The translations under genes were made by a program, and so were the position numbers. Below are positions 18,391-28,442 of a DNA stretch of 64,000 bases, piece by piece. Below the pieces are notes generated by a model. It ran no database searches. It was not told the DNA's origin and saw only the letters and a program-made list of their open reading frames with translations. The stretch's first letter is position 1. Every line of letters starts with the position of its first letter. Source of the DNA: Bacteroidota bacterium (GTDB lineage Bacteria > Bacteroidota > Bacteroidia > B-17B0 > Aurantibacillaceae); contig JACPOC010000002.1 of NCBI GenBank assembly GCA_016185125.1, forward strand, positions 116,025 to 180,024, given 5' to 3'.

Positions 18391-20274
18391 TTATCTACCC
18401 ATGTGAATTAATAGAATAGAGATGTCGGCGGGGTTGATGCCCGAAATGCGAGATGCTTGCCCGATTGATAAAGGCTTAATTTTTTTGAGTTTTTCTTTAG
18501 CTTCCAAGCCTAAACTGGCAATGTTAGAATAATCGAAATTTACATCCAATTTAAGGTCTTCCAGGCGTTTAAGCTTGTCGGCATTTTCTTTTTCGCGTTC
18601 AATATAGCCTTCGTATTTCATTAATATTTCGGCTTGCTCAATGGTTTCTTTATCGCTTGAAAGAATGAATGTTTTTATATCGTCAGAAAAATTAGCCATT
18701 CCTTCGATAGAAGCATTAGGACGGGAAAGAATATTATAATACCGTATTTTTTGATTAACCGGAGCAGATTCAATAGTACTTAAATAATTATTTATTGAAT
18801 CGGGTTCGGCGCTGGTGTTTTTAAAAAAGTTGATGATGGAAGAATATTCCTTAATTTTGGCATTTACACGATTTAATCTGCTTTCAGTGGCCAAACCAAC
18901 TTTGTGCGAAAGCGGGGTTAAACGAACATCGGCATTATCCTGGCGTAATAACAATCTGTACTCGGCACGCGAAGTAAACATGCGATAAGGTTCATCGGTA
19001 CCCTTATTAACCAAATCATCAATTAAAACGCCAATATAAGCTTCGTAACGATTTAATATAAATGGGTCTTTACCTTGAATTTTTAAATGCGCATTCATCC
19101 CGGCCATTAAACCCTGACAAGCGGCTTCTTCATAACCGGTGGTGCCGTTAATTTGCCCTGCGAAATATAAATTATCAACCAAATGCGTTTCCAAGGTTAA
19201 TTTTAATTGAGTAGGAGGGAAGTAATCGTATTCGATAGCGTAACCAGGACGAAACATTTTTGCATTTTCAAACCCTGGAATTAAGCGCATGGCTTTCATT
19301 TGAACATCTTGTGGCAAAGAGGTCGAAAATCCGTTTACATAAATTTCCACCGTATTCCAGCCTTCGGGTTCTACAAATAACTGATGCCTTTCGCGCTCGC
19401 TGAACCTGGTAATTTTATCTTCAATGCTGGGGCAATAACGCGGGCCTAAGCCCTGAATTCTGCCCTGAAACATGGGCGATTTTTCGAAACCGGTCCTTAA
19501 AATATCATGAACGGCTGTGTTGGTATAAGTAACATGGCAAGGCCTTTGCTGACGTTCTTTATTTACAAAAGGCGAAGTATGGGGCAAATAGGAGAATTTA
19601 TCAATTAAATCGTCTCCTTCTTGAACTTCCATTTTTTCATAATTGAGAGATCTTCCATCAACACGCGGCGGAGTTCCTGTTTTCATCCTGCCACTTTGAA
19701 ATCCTATTTGGACTAATTGTTCCGTTATTCCTTTTGAAGAAGATTCCCCGGTTCGGCCACCGCCCAATTGTTTTTCGCCAATATGAATAATGCCGTTTAA
19801 AAAAGTGCCGTTGGTTAATACCACTGCTTTGGCCTTAAATTGAACGCCCATTCCGGTAATTACCCCTTCCACACGTTTTCCATCGCCACTCATAATAAGC
19901 TGACTCACCATATCCTGCCAAAAATCAACATTTGGGGTTTGTTCCAACATTTCGCGCCAAAGCGAGGCAAATAACATACGATCGTTTTGTGTGCGGGGGC
20001 TCCACATGGCAGGGCCTTTGCTGCGGTTAAGCATGCGAAACTGAATGGCTGATTTATCGGAAATTATTCCGCTGTAACCGCCCAAAGCGTCTATCTCCCT
20101 GACTATCTGGCCTTTAGCTATGCCTCCCATGGCCGGATTGCAGCTCATTTGGGCAATGGTATTCATGTTCATGGTAATCAATAAAACTTTTGATCCCATG
20201 TTAGCGGCGGCAGCGGCGGCTTCGCAACCGGCGTGGCCAGCGCCCACAACAATTATATCGTAATTTGATTGCAA
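18391..20274 (-). CDS. mnmG: tRNA uridine-5-carboxymethylaminomethyl modification enzyme MnmG (GidA)
   Basis: This 627-residue FAD protein, working with MnmE, modifies U34 of certain tRNAs. The FAD loop GAGHAGCEAA opens the protein, and GGGRTGESSSKG, ATEPYRMFTSRAEYRL-like text and CPSIEDKITRF follow. The helical C-terminal domain ends in SIGQASRISGI. The start is a TTG at 20274: a stop codon lies two codons upstream and no ATG precedes the FAD motif. In many bacteria mnmG lies near the replication origin, consistent with the parS sites at its 3' end. Confidence 0.97.
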   Translation of the reverse strand: MQSNYDIIVVGAGHAGCEAAAAAANMGSKVLLITMNMNTIAQMSCNPAMGGIAKGQIVREIDALGGYSGIISDKSAIQFRMLNRSKGPAMWSPRTQNDRMLFASLWREMLEQTPNVDFWQDMVSQLIMSGDGKRVEGVITGMGVQFKAKAVVLTNGTFLNGIIHIGEKQLGGGRTGESSSKGITEQLVQIGFQSGRMKTGTPPRVDGRSLNYEKMEVQEGDDLIDKFSYLPHTSPFVNKERQQRPCHVTYTNTAVHDILRTGFEKSPMFQGRIQGLGPRYCPSIEDKITRFSERERHQLFVEPEGWNTVEIYVNGFSTSLPQDVQMKAMRLIPGFENAKMFRPGYAIEYDYFPPTQLKLTLETHLVDNLYFAGQINGTTGYEEAACQGLMAGMNAHLKIQGKDPFILNRYEAYIGVLIDDLVNKGTDEPYRMFTSRAEYRLLLRQDNADVRLTPLSHKVGLATESRLNRVNAKIKEYSSIINFFKNTSAEPDSINNYLSTIESAPVNQKIRYYNILSRPNASIEGMANFSDDIKTFILSSDKETIEQAEILMKYEGYIEREKENADKLKRLEDLKLDVNFDYSNIASLGLEAKEKLKKIKPLSIGQASRISGINPADISILLIHMGR

Positions 20275-20299
20275 GATTTAATCCTGCAAAGGTACGAAA

Positions 20300-21193
20300 T
20301 TAATTTTTTATAATTTTTTGAATTGCAGTTCCCTTATTGGAATAAATTTTTATAAAATACATTCCTTGTGAAAGTTCAGAAATGTTGATTTCGTTTATAT
20401 TCAATTCGGTTTTTTGCAATTCGCCGGCAAGGTTAATAACCTCCACTTTATTAATTGTTCCGTTGGTTGAAATTTTTACTTTATCCTGCGCGGGATTAGG
20501 ATGAATAAACATATTTACGACCGTGTTGGATTGCCCGTTGATGCCCATAACGAATGTGGGTTCGTTATAAATAAATGTCGTTGAATTTATTTGTATTATT
20601 ATTGGAAACCAAACAGGAGAAGTAGTAAACCACATTGCATTTCCCGGATTTTTAGCAATGCGAATTACATTGTTATATGTTTTGCCGTTGACAATTAATG
20701 TTCCATAGGCATCGTATGTTCTGGTGAAGGATTCCGGTGAACCCATGGATGATTGCCTTACGGATGAAAATGAATTCATGTAATTGAACGGATAACTCAA
20801 TAGTTTGTCGCGCTGTGTCCAAATTGTTGGATTACTTCCACCGATTCCTGTTGCAATGGAATATAAAATAGATGTAGAATCGACCATATAGGTATAAGTT
20901 GTTCCTTGACCTGTAACTGTTTGCTTAAAACAAGTATTTGCTGATGGATAATTTGCACCATTAGGGGTTGTGGCAGGGTCAACAATATCGAAAATTCCTG
21001 ATTGGGTTACAGTATTAGAGGATAAATCCCATGTTACAGCTGCCCCGGCTTGTTGTAGCGGAGTTGTTGCGCCCCCTATAATATAAAGGATACTTGTGTT
21101 GCCGATAGAATGATTTGAATTGTAATTAAAAGTTGGCTGCGCAAAGGCAATAGCTGATAATGCCATAATGGCACTTAGTAGTTTTTCTTTCAT
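20300..21193 (-). CDS. Secreted protein with T9SS C-terminal sorting domain (unknown function)
   Basis: The 297-residue protein has a signal peptide (cleavage near 18, AIAFAQ), then about 200 residues of Thr/Asn-rich beta structure with no recognised domain. The C-terminal type A sorting domain covers about 225-297 (FIHPNPAQDKVKIS ... GMYFIKIYS). It should be exported by T9SS and processed at the surface. It lies downstream of the beta-barrel-like gene at 21303 in a minus-strand run. The passenger domain is unassigned. Confidence 0.8.
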   Translation of the reverse strand: MKEKLLSAIMALSAIAFAQPTFNYNSNHSIGNTSILYIIGGATTPLQQAGAAVTWDLSSNTVTQSGIFDIVDPATTPNGANYPSANTCFKQTVTGQGTTYTYMVDSTSILYSIATGIGGSNPTIWTQRDKLLSYPFNYMNSFSSVRQSSMGSPESFTRTYDAYGTLIVNGKTYNNVIRIAKNPGNAMWFTTSPVWFPIIIQINSTTFIYNEPTFVMGINGQSNTVVNMFIHPNPAQDKVKISTNGTINKVEVINLAGELQKTELNINEINISELSQGMYFIKIYSNKGTAIQKIIKN

Positions 21194-21302
21194 TTTTAGT
21201 TATTTTAAAATTGGTTGGGCAAAAATGCTCGCGCTAAACATGCGCGAAAGGAAAAATAAATTTTTTTTCATAATTCTATTAATTTAGGAAATAAAGTTAA
21301 TG

Positions 21303-22277
21303 TTATTTATTAGTTGTTGTGTTTTCTTTAAAATATTTCTTATCCCCATTAAAAATATTAAATTGAAAGGTAAGCTTTGCATAATTTAAAAAGGGATTAT
21401 TAAGAAGATTAATTCCTTGTGGATTAGGAGTTGCTAATAAGGCATGGGGCATTTTTCCAAACTCAAAACCTGTTACAACGCCCATTTCATCCCACTGCCA
21501 GCCTAAACGGTAACCCAAAGGATGCTGTTTAACATTATCTATTTTATAGGTAACATTATTATATATAACATCGTTTGCTTTTGTAGTGCCAATTAATACA
21601 TGGGCATAAAACCTTGTTGCGTAAAACACCCGTGCATTAAATCCGTTATAGGAAACGATGGCCTTTTTTATTTTACGATGAGCGATTCCCGCGTATAGCC
21701 CAAAAGTGTTTTGATTAAAGTGCATGTTTTTATCCTTATCGGGTTTAAGATTTTGCGAGCCGGAAATAATATACTCTAATGAATCGCTGTTAAGATATTT
21801 GGTTCTGTTATAAAGTACGGTGCCGCCGCTTAGTGCCCAGTATTTTCGAACATCGCATTCGGCTCTAAAAAAAGTTTGAGTAGAGTGATGCCCATCATTA
21901 AAATAACTTGTTATTACTTTAACTTTTCCGGGCTTTATTTTTTCGGTGAATACCCAATCCATTCCGGCTTCAAAAAAAGTTCCTTTACTTTCTTTTTGTG
22001 TGGTTAATAAGCGTGTTTTATCTAAAAAAAAATTTCTTATATATCCTTGCCTGAATTGAACATTGTAGAACAACTTATTTTTAAGATGGCCTTCAACCAT
22101 AATTCCGGCGGTTATAGGCAGTAAAAAATTTTCGAAGGCAAGCAAAGCTACGCTTACTTTAACAGGTGAAAGCGTGTTAACATAATTTTGGGTAGTATAT
22201 TGCATTTGCGCTTTAAGCGGCAGATAATACAGAGAGCCAAATATTAAGAATTGGATAAACCTTTTTGTAATATTCAT
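21303..22277 (-). CDS. Probable outer-membrane beta-barrel protein (hypothetical)
   Basis: The protein has 324 residues from the ATG at 22277 (the open frame begins two codons earlier with TTG). A signal peptide (to about 24, LPLKAQ) precedes repeated amphipathic strands rich in Tyr and Phe. No catalytic motif or family is recognised. It is 13 bases downstream of the lipoprotein gene at 22297, so the two are probably co-transcribed. An outer-membrane location is inferred from strand pattern only. Confidence 0.6.
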   Translation of the reverse strand: MNITKRFIQFLIFGSLYYLPLKAQMQYTTQNYVNTLSPVKVSVALLAFENFLLPITAGIMVEGHLKNKLFYNVQFRQGYIRNFFLDKTRLLTTQKESKGTFFEAGMDWVFTEKIKPGKVKVITSYFNDGHHSTQTFFRAECDVRKYWALSGGTVLYNRTKYLNSDSLEYIISGSQNLKPDKDKNMHFNQNTFGLYAGIAHRKIKKAIVSYNGFNARVFYATRFYAHVLIGTTKANDVIYNNVTYKIDNVKQHPLGYRLGWQWDEMGVVTGFEFGKMPHALLATPNPQGINLLNNPFLNYAKLTFQFNIFNGDKKYFKENTTTNK

Positions 22278-22296
22278 TAGCAATATTATTATTTAC

Positions 22297-22809
22297 TTAT
22301 TTTTGTTCGGCCTGCTTCTTAATTAGTTTTTTTAATTGACGTTGGCTTTTTGACTCAGTTCCTGCAAGAACAGCCGGCACATCCACGTATTTATTTCTAA
22401 TGACGCGCCATTTTTTTGTAGCCGCGTCAATAGGTATAGCCGGAATTGGAAAAAATATAATATCTAAAAAAAGAAGTCCGCCGTGTACTTTGCTTTTTAA
22501 AATAGCATCAACTTTTTTTCCCGCGCTTTCAAGCGTTAATGTGTGCTTTTTAATTTTTTTATTTACCATTACTCCGGAGGCATAGAAGGTGGTGATAGTT
22601 GTTACGTGGCTATAACTGTTAGCCCCCTTTGTTTTAACGTCGGCAATAACTCTTTCTAATTTAAGTTCCTGCCCGGCTTCAGAAACTTTTAGATCGCTTG
22701 GTGGGTTTACCAATACCACTTCGGTTGTTTTACCGGTAAATAACGTGGCACAGCTTGTAAAGGCAATAGAGGTAATAAGTAGTGCCGTAATTTTAATTAT
22801 TCGTTTCAT
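22297..22809 (-). CDS. Hypothetical lipoprotein
   Basis: From the ATG at 22809 the protein has 170 residues and a lipoprotein signal whose lipobox is TSCA (Cys about residue 19). An upstream in-frame start at 22851 would bury the signal, so the shorter form is preferred. A second hydrophobic stretch (LLFLDIIFFPIPAIPIDAAT) lies near residues 113-132. The middle resembles small lipoproteins that carry a GKTTEV beta segment after the lipobox. Function is unknown. It probably forms an operon with the barrel-like protein downstream. Confidence 0.7.
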   Translation of the reverse strand: MKRIIKITALLITSIAFTSCATLFTGKTTEVVLVNPPSDLKVSEAGQELKLERVIADVKTKGANSYSHVTTITTFYASGVMVNKKIKKHTLTLESAGKKVDAILKSKVHGGLLFLDIIFFPIPAIPIDAATKKWRVIRNKYVDVPAVLAGTESKSQRQLKKLIKKQAEQK

Positions 22810-22935
22810 ATTTTTGTTTTTTATATTGGCACAAAATTGCGGCAATGCCATTCCTGAATCAATACCACTTTAGTAGTAATTTAATTCAAGGGATAAAAAA
22901 AAGTTTAATTGATTGCGGGCGCTGTAAATCAAGCA

Positions 22936-23559
22936 CTAACTTCTGGGATACGCTTTGTTTAATGCTTCGGTACGCGATTGTACCTGTAGTTTCTGGTAAA
23001 TATTACGAATATGCTTTCTAACGGTTTCGGTACTTATACAGAGCTGATCTGAGATTTCTTTATAACGCAGGCCTTTTGAAAGAGCGATTAAAATTTCATT
23101 TTCTCTTTTAGATAAACTCTCGAGAATGGTATTATTTTCTGTTGTTTGAAAAGATTGTACAATTTTTCGAGCGATATGGCTGCTCATTGGAGAGCCGCCC
23201 TGATAGATATCGGTAATGGCTTCTAAAATTTTTGAGGGTGGGGTGTTTTTAATAATATAACCGCTGGCGCCTGCTTTTAAAGCGGTAAATACCGATTCTG
23301 TATCTTCATACGAAGTGCACATTAAAAAAGATGTTTCTTTACAAAGAGGTTTTAGTTGAATAATGCAGTTTATTCCTGATTTGCCGGGCAAATGTATATC
23401 CATTAAAACAACATTAAGGTTTAGGCCGGGCAGTTGATCGATAGCCTCTTCAGATGATTCAAAAACATGAAGGCAAGAGAAGCCGGGGGTGCCATTTACT
23501 AAAAGGCGCAGACCCTCTCGAATGTGAAGATCATCTTCTACTATGCCAACTTTTATCAT
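22936..23559 (-). CDS. NarL/LuxR-family response regulator
   Basis: The 207-residue protein has a receiver domain (1-120) with the phospho-acceptor Asp in VVLMDIHLPGKSG (about residue 54). A C-terminal LuxR-type helix-turn-helix (about 145-205) contains KEISDQLCISTETVRKHI. It lies 39 bases downstream of the TPR histidine kinase gene on the same strand, so it is the obvious partner. The regulated genes are unknown. Confidence 0.95.
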   Translation of the reverse strand: MIKVGIVEDDLHIREGLRLLVNGTPGFSCLHVFESSEEAIDQLPGLNLNVVLMDIHLPGKSGINCIIQLKPLCKETSFLMCTSYEDTESVFTALKAGASGYIIKNTPPSKILEAITDIYQGGSPMSSHIARKIVQSFQTTENNTILESLSKRENEILIALSKGLRYKEISDQLCISTETVRKHIRNIYQKLQVQSRTEALNKAYPRS

Positions 23560-23598
23560 TGCGTAAAATTAAATAATCCAAATTGCTGATGGATAACA

Positions 23599-25551
23599 TT
23601 AAAGTAGTATTTCGGTACCCTCACAACTTATAGCGTTTAAAGGAATTGTAATAATAACCGAACAGCCGTTTGCTTCTTGGCCATAAATACTAAAACTTCC
23701 TCCCGATTTTTCAATTCGGTGCTTCATGTTCTTTAATCCGTTGCCGTGGCTGTTTTGAGAGGGGTTAAAGCCTCTTCCGTTGTCGCTAATTTTTATAATA
23801 AGGTCTTGCTCTATGCTAACGTTTATGTGAACTTTATCGGAACCCGAATGTTTAACAACATTATTAAGAGCTTCTTTCACAGTAAGAAAAATATGTCTTT
23901 GCGAGTCTTTTAAAATATGCAAACTTGGTATACTTTCAGGATAAAAGGAGTTTAATTCTACGGGAAAATCTTCCAGATAATCTGCACAGTATTCTCTTAT
24001 TCTAACAATTAAATTATCAAGGGTTGAGTTTTCGGGATTTAACGCCCAAATCATATCCCGCATATTATCTACAAGCCCTCGGGAGGTTTCAGAAATTGCT
24101 TCGAGTTTGTTTTCGGCTTTAGAACTTGCGTTATACTTCACTTCAGATAAAAAAGTAATTTTTGACAAACCGGAGCCTAATTCATCGTGAATATCTTTTG
24201 CCATTCTAAGGCGTTCGTTTTCTCTTGTTTCTCGTATAACAAGTTCTTTTTTTAACTCCGCGCGTATTTTATTGGTTCTGATATTAAAATAAAAGAAAAA
24301 TAAAATTAATACAATAATTATTCCACTACCTAAAAGCATGGTTTTTCTTTTTTGTAAACTTAATTGCTGATTACTTATAGTAAGGGCATAAAGCTCTTCT
24401 TGCTTTTTTAAATCACTAATTTCAGATTCTTTTTTACTTAATTTATAAATTCCATCGTTTTTAGCCAACAATTCATGAAACCCCGTTGTTTGCAGACTAT
24501 CTTTAATAGTAGAGTATAAAACATAATTTTCATAGGCTTTTTTATAATTACCTTTTAAGTAGGAGGTGGTGGCAATTCCCAAATAAGCTTGTTTTTCCCA
24601 TATCTTTACTTTGTTTTTGCGGGCAATATTAAGGGCGGCATTGTAGTGAAAAAAAGCTTTATCAACCTGGTTTGTTATTTCGTATATAGCAGCCAAATTT
24701 ATTAAATTTATAAGGTTACTGTTGGTGTTGCCCATTTTTTGGTTGAGTGGAATGGAGAGGTTTATTTCTTTAATAGCTTCATCGTAAAGTGCCATCTCTT
24801 TTAAAACCGCGCCTAAGTTGGCGTGAATTTTAGCTTTTATAAAGTTGTCATCAAAGTTTTGTGCTATTTTTTGTGACGTTAAAAAATACTCCCGCGCAGA
24901 GGTGAAATCTTTTTCATTGTATTTTAATAAACCTAATTGAATGTAAGAAGATATTTGCCCTTTAACATCGCGAATGTTTTTTCTTATTTGTAAGGCTTTA
25001 ATCGTGTATTCATGCGCTTTTTTATTTTGCTTTTGAATCTCAAAAACACCGGCTATATTCGTTAAAATAGCCGCCTCGGTTAAGCTATCCTTCAGCTCCT
25101 CTGAAATATTCAGCGCTTTAAAATAGTTTTGAATTTCCTCGGTATACATTCCCATGGCTTTTTGAGCGCTGGCAATATTGTTGTAAGATTTCATTAAACC
25201 GGGCTTATCTTTTAATGTTTTTCTTATTGCTAAAGCTTGGTTATGGTAATAAATGGAAGTATCATAATTACCGTTTATATAGTGATAAACTCCTAAAGTG
25301 TTATAACAATCGCTTAAGGAATGTGGGTTTTTTGATTTTTTAGAAAGATGATAGGCTTTATCTATAAAAAATAAAGCTTTTTTTTTATCAGAGAAAATAT
25401 ACGTCCAGGCACTATCGTTAAATAGTTTAACTGAAATAGAATCTCCCGCTGAGTAAATTTTAAACACGCTATTGGCGCATATTACATTTTTTGAATGTAG
25501 TGTTAAGCCAAAAACGGATATAAAAAAAATAAATACAAAAATCCGGTACAT
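23599..25551 (-). CDS. TPR-repeat sensor histidine kinase (HisKA_3/NarX type)
   Basis: The protein has 650 residues. After a signal peptide, an extracytoplasmic block of tetratricopeptide repeats (about 40-370) senses an unknown input. A short coiled coil and one membrane helix (about 405-425) lead to a HisKA_3 domain with His455 (MAKDIHDELGSG) and a HATPase domain (NNVVKHSG, DNGRGF, GNGLKNM). This TPR-TM-kinase layout is common in Bacteroidota. Its partner is the LuxR-type regulator encoded just downstream. Confidence 0.94.
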   Translation of the reverse strand: MYRIFVFIFFISVFGLTLHSKNVICANSVFKIYSAGDSISVKLFNDSAWTYIFSDKKKALFFIDKAYHLSKKSKNPHSLSDCYNTLGVYHYINGNYDTSIYYHNQALAIRKTLKDKPGLMKSYNNIASAQKAMGMYTEEIQNYFKALNISEELKDSLTEAAILTNIAGVFEIQKQNKKAHEYTIKALQIRKNIRDVKGQISSYIQLGLLKYNEKDFTSAREYFLTSQKIAQNFDDNFIKAKIHANLGAVLKEMALYDEAIKEINLSIPLNQKMGNTNSNLINLINLAAIYEITNQVDKAFFHYNAALNIARKNKVKIWEKQAYLGIATTSYLKGNYKKAYENYVLYSTIKDSLQTTGFHELLAKNDGIYKLSKKESEISDLKKQEELYALTISNQQLSLQKRKTMLLGSGIIIVLILFFFYFNIRTNKIRAELKKELVIRETRENERLRMAKDIHDELGSGLSKITFLSEVKYNASSKAENKLEAISETSRGLVDNMRDMIWALNPENSTLDNLIVRIREYCADYLEDFPVELNSFYPESIPSLHILKDSQRHIFLTVKEALNNVVKHSGSDKVHINVSIEQDLIIKISDNGRGFNPSQNSHGNGLKNMKHRIEKSGGSFSIYGQEANGCSVIITIPLNAISCEGTEILL

Positions 25552-25754
25552 ATTATTAGTTTGATGTAGATTAACAAACGCTTATTAGCTTATGTACGCC
25601 CATGCAACTATGTTAAAATTACTAAATTTATTTACTTTTTAAATAATTTTATGTAAATTAATTTAAATGATAATAAAATAACCTTGCGTAAATTTAAGAT
25701 GTAACCTTAAACGTAAGGTATTTATTCATGGAAAAGAAAACAACATTTAAGTTT

Positions 25755-26285
25755 TTATTCCACCGCGTCTTCCAGCTTTTCTAACTTTTCATCGGTGTAA
25801 GCACCGGTAACCGTTTCTATAATCTTACCGTCTTTATCTAATACATAAAAATAAGGCACCTTGTTATTATTTACTTTTAATTGATTTTGAATATTATTAA
25901 TATCCGATTTTTCGGTATCCATTATATAAGGCCAAAATTCTTTTTCGGTACCCGATTTAAATTCATTGGCCACTTTTTTAAATCCGCTAATCAAAGGCAC
26001 AAAAACAAAATTTACATCGTACAGTTCGGCCATATCCATGTTTCCGCCGGCACCTTTTTCTTTTTTAATAAAAGTGGTGTACAAAGGGTTCAGCCACTTT
26101 TTAAGATCATCTTCCGCGCCCTTATGATAAGCAATGGCTACAATAGTTTGTTTGTTATTTTTAAAAGGTATCGAAGCCGGTTTTCCATCCAACGTATTGC
26201 CGTTCATGGGCGGAAACTGAAAACCTTTTTGGGCATTAATTCCCGCGCTTATAATCAAGTATAACGCAACTATTAAATTTTTCAT
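25755..26285 (-). CDS. Exported thioredoxin-fold-like protein without CxxC
   Basis: This 176-residue protein has a signal peptide (to about 18, GINAQ). It keeps the outline of a thioredoxin/TlpA-like fold: TLDGKPASIPF, a central strand with YHKGAED, and the likely cis-Pro strand VPYFYVLDKDGKIIETVTG. There is no CxxC; the corresponding position reads HKGAEDDLKKW. A redox role is therefore doubtful, and a binding or scaffold role is equally possible. It stands between the histidine kinase and rpiB with spacers on both sides. Confidence 0.65.
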   Translation of the reverse strand: MKNLIVALYLIISAGINAQKGFQFPPMNGNTLDGKPASIPFKNNKQTIVAIAYHKGAEDDLKKWLNPLYTTFIKKEKGAGGNMDMAELYDVNFVFVPLISGFKKVANEFKSGTEKEFWPYIMDTEKSDINNIQNQLKVNNNKVPYFYVLDKDGKIIETVTGAYTDEKLEKLEDAVE

Positions 26286-26367
26286 ATTATTATCTTTTTA
26301 ATGTGGATACAAAAGTCGTTCCAATATTTAATTTACTGAATAACAGCGAGGTATTAGTGTAATATTC

Positions 26368-26434
26368 GCCACAAATTTCACTAATTACACCTATTAATAA
26401 TAAATCGATATTGTTAATTCGTGGAATTCGTGGC
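26368..26434. repeat. Interspersed inverted repeat, copy A
   Basis: Left arm 26368-26390 and right arm 26414-26434 pair at about 17 of 20 positions. Each arm is built from a 9-base unit CACNAATTN (starting GCCAC at the outer ends). A related element occurs at 33531-33614, so this is an interspersed palindromic repeat. Both copies lie in spacers, this one between rpiB and the thioredoxin-like gene. Confidence 0.65.
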
Positions 26435-26495
26435 TCAATAACAAAACAAACCCCGAATCAGACCCTATATCTACCTAGTTCGAGGAATTCAATCA

Positions 26496-26930
26496 TTAAA
26501 CATCTATTTTCTCAACCCTTTGCTGATGTCGCCCACCTTCAAATTGCTCATTTAAAAAAACATCTACGCATTTAAACGCTTCGTCTTTAGAAATATAACG
26601 CGCCGGCAAAACCAAAATATTTGCATCGTTATGCTGACGAGCCAACGAGGTAATTTCAGAATTCCAGCACAAAGCAGCCCTGATTCCTTTATGTTTATTG
26701 GCCGCCATGTTAATACCATTGCCGCTTCCGCACATTAATATTCCTGCTTGAACTTCTTTTTTTATGACAGCTTCTGCAACCGCATGTCCAAAATCAGGAT
26801 AATCGGCTCTTTCGGTACTAAAACAACCTTTATCAGAAACCTGAACATTTTTTGATTTTAAATAAGTAATGATCTCTTTTTTCAAATCAAAACCCGCATG
26901 ATCGCTTCCTATAGCTATATTATTTGTCAT
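26496..26930 (-). CDS. rpiB: Ribose 5-phosphate isomerase B
   Basis: This 144-residue enzyme interconverts ribose 5-phosphate and ribulose 5-phosphate in the pentose phosphate pathway. Asp10-His11 (GSDHAGF) and Cys67 in LMCGSGNG are the active-site residues, and RAALCWNSE and ARQHNDANIL complete the RpiB/LacAB signature. Length is typical. It starts a minus-strand series and is divergent from nadA across a 503-base spacer. Confidence 0.96.
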   Translation of the reverse strand: MTNNIAIGSDHAGFDLKKEIITYLKSKNVQVSDKGCFSTERADYPDFGHAVAEAVIKKEVQAGILMCGSGNGINMAANKHKGIRAALCWNSEITSLARQHNDANILVLPARYISKDEAFKCVDVFLNEQFEGGRHQQRVEKIDV

Positions 26931-27433
26931 ATTTATTTAAAAGTACCGCTTATTTCAGTTTGTTCAAAACTAGTAATCAACGTTAATTAACACTCATAAA
27001 CCAAGTACCTGATAATCAATAACCTCATTTTCATAGTAATGAACATTTTTAATGTTAACTAAAAATTAAGAGGTTAATAAATTGCTTATTAAATATTAAG
27101 GATTTATTCAATTAAAATTCTCATTACAAATTATTTTGATCTTTAACCGAAAACTTATTTTTTTTTGAGGAATTTTTTCAGCACCAATTTTGCCTTACTA
27201 ACATTATGCCAGCTACAGACTTATTAACCGCTCATTACTTCTAACAATTGTTAATACATATTAGGTAAGGTGATAATCAACACATTAAACCCTTATATTT
27301 GTTTATAGCGTGTTAACTAATGCTAATAACCTAATTATCCAAGCGTATTTAATTAAGTAACTAACAGTATTAACACCTTATATATACAAATACAGATCTC
27401 TTTTAAAAAATATAAAAAAAGAAAATATATTAT
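26931..27433. other. 503-bp AT-rich divergent spacer (no gene)
   Basis: No coding frame with recognisable content is present. The spacer is very AT-rich and has many TTAA steps. It holds two GTTAACT copies (near 27053 and 27310), two similar TGATAATCAA strings (near 27010 and 27270) and the rpiB promoter at its left end. No exact DnaA box (TTATCCACA) was seen. Genes run away from it on both sides for about 9-11 kb, a pattern also seen at origins; this is a hypothesis only. Confidence 0.4.
26938..26968 (-). promoter_or_regulatory. Promoter of rpiB
   Basis: On the minus strand TTTG (26968-26965) and TACTTTTA (26945-26938) are 19 bases apart. The last base differs from the consensus TAnnTTTG. 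The transcript would have little or no leader before the ATG at 26930. Confidence 0.5.
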
Positions 27434-28411
27434 ATGTTATTAGATAAAGGATATCTCGATATGAAGGTTGATAAAAGCCTTGACTTATTCGATGAAATTA
27501 AGTATCTTAAAAAAGAAAAGAACACGGTTATTCTGGCGCATTATTACCAAGATGCTGATATTCAGGATATTGCCGATTATATTGGCGATAGTTTAGGCCT
27601 AGCTCAGGAAGCGCAAAAATCAACCGCAAATATAATCTTATTTGCCGGCGTTCATTTTATGGCCGAAACAGCCAAAATTTTAAATCCTTCAAAAAAAGTT
27701 CTTATTCCCGATCTTAAAGCCGGCTGTAGTTTAGCCGATTCTTGCCCTGCTGATGCCTTTGCAGCGTTTAAAGCCGAGCACCCCGATCATATTGTTATTA
27801 CCTACATTAATTGCACGGCAGATATTAAAGCGTTGAGCGATATTATTTGCACCAGCAGTAACGCCGTTCAAATTGTAGAAAGTTTACCAAAAGATCAGCC
27901 CATTATTTTTGCTCCCGATAAAAACTTGGGCGCTTACATTAATAAAAAAACCGGACGAAACATGCTCCTCTGGAATGGAAGTTGTATGGTTCATGAAATA
28001 TTCAGTCTTCAAAAATTGATTAAGCTTAAAATACAACATCCACAGGCAAAAGTTATTGCGCATCCCGAGTGCGAAGCTCCTATTCTGGAACATGCCCATT
28101 TTATTGGAAGCACCACAGCTTTATTAAATTACAGTAAAAAATCGGCCGATAAAGAATTTATTGTTTTAACCGAAGCGGGAATTTTACATCAGATGCAAAA
28201 ATCAAGTCCTGATAAAACATTTATCCCGGCTCCTCCCGATAACAGTTGCGCTTGTAACGATTGTCCTTACATGAAATTAAACACACTCGAAAAAATTTAC
28301 ATAGCTTTAAAATACGAACAACCCGAGTTATTAATGGATGAACAATTATTAAACAAAGCAAAAACTCCCATAATAAAAATGTTGGAATTAAGTGCTAAAT
28401 TTGGATTATAA
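27434..28411 (+). CDS. nadA: Quinolinate synthase A
   Basis: This 325-residue [4Fe-4S] enzyme condenses iminoaspartate with dihydroxyacetone phosphate in NAD synthesis. The [13 protein letters not shown] and GDSLGLAQ motifs lie near the N terminus. The cluster Cys are in [17 protein letters not shown] and CACNDCPYM, and HPECEAPI is also conserved. nadB and nadC are not in the window. It begins a plus-strand run and is followed 31 bases later by the YwqK-repeat gene. Confidence 0.96.
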   Translation: MLLDKGYLDMKVDKSLDLFDEIKYLKKEKNTVILAHYYQDADIQDIADYIGDSLGLAQEAQKSTANIILFAGVHFMAETAKILNPSKKVLIPDLKAGCSLADSCPADAFAAFKAEHPDHIVITYINCTADIKALSDIICTSSNAVQIVESLPKDQPIIFAPDKNLGAYINKKTGRNMLLWNGSCMVHEIFSLQKLIKLKIQHPQAKVIAHPECEAPILEHAHFIGSTTALLNYSKKSADKEFIVLTEAGILHQMQKSSPDKTFIPAPPDNSCACNDCPYMKLNTLEKIYIALKYEQPELLMDEQLLNKAKTPIIKMLELSAKFGL

Positions 28412-28442
28412 GCCATTAGCGCCCATCAGAAAAAATTAAAAG

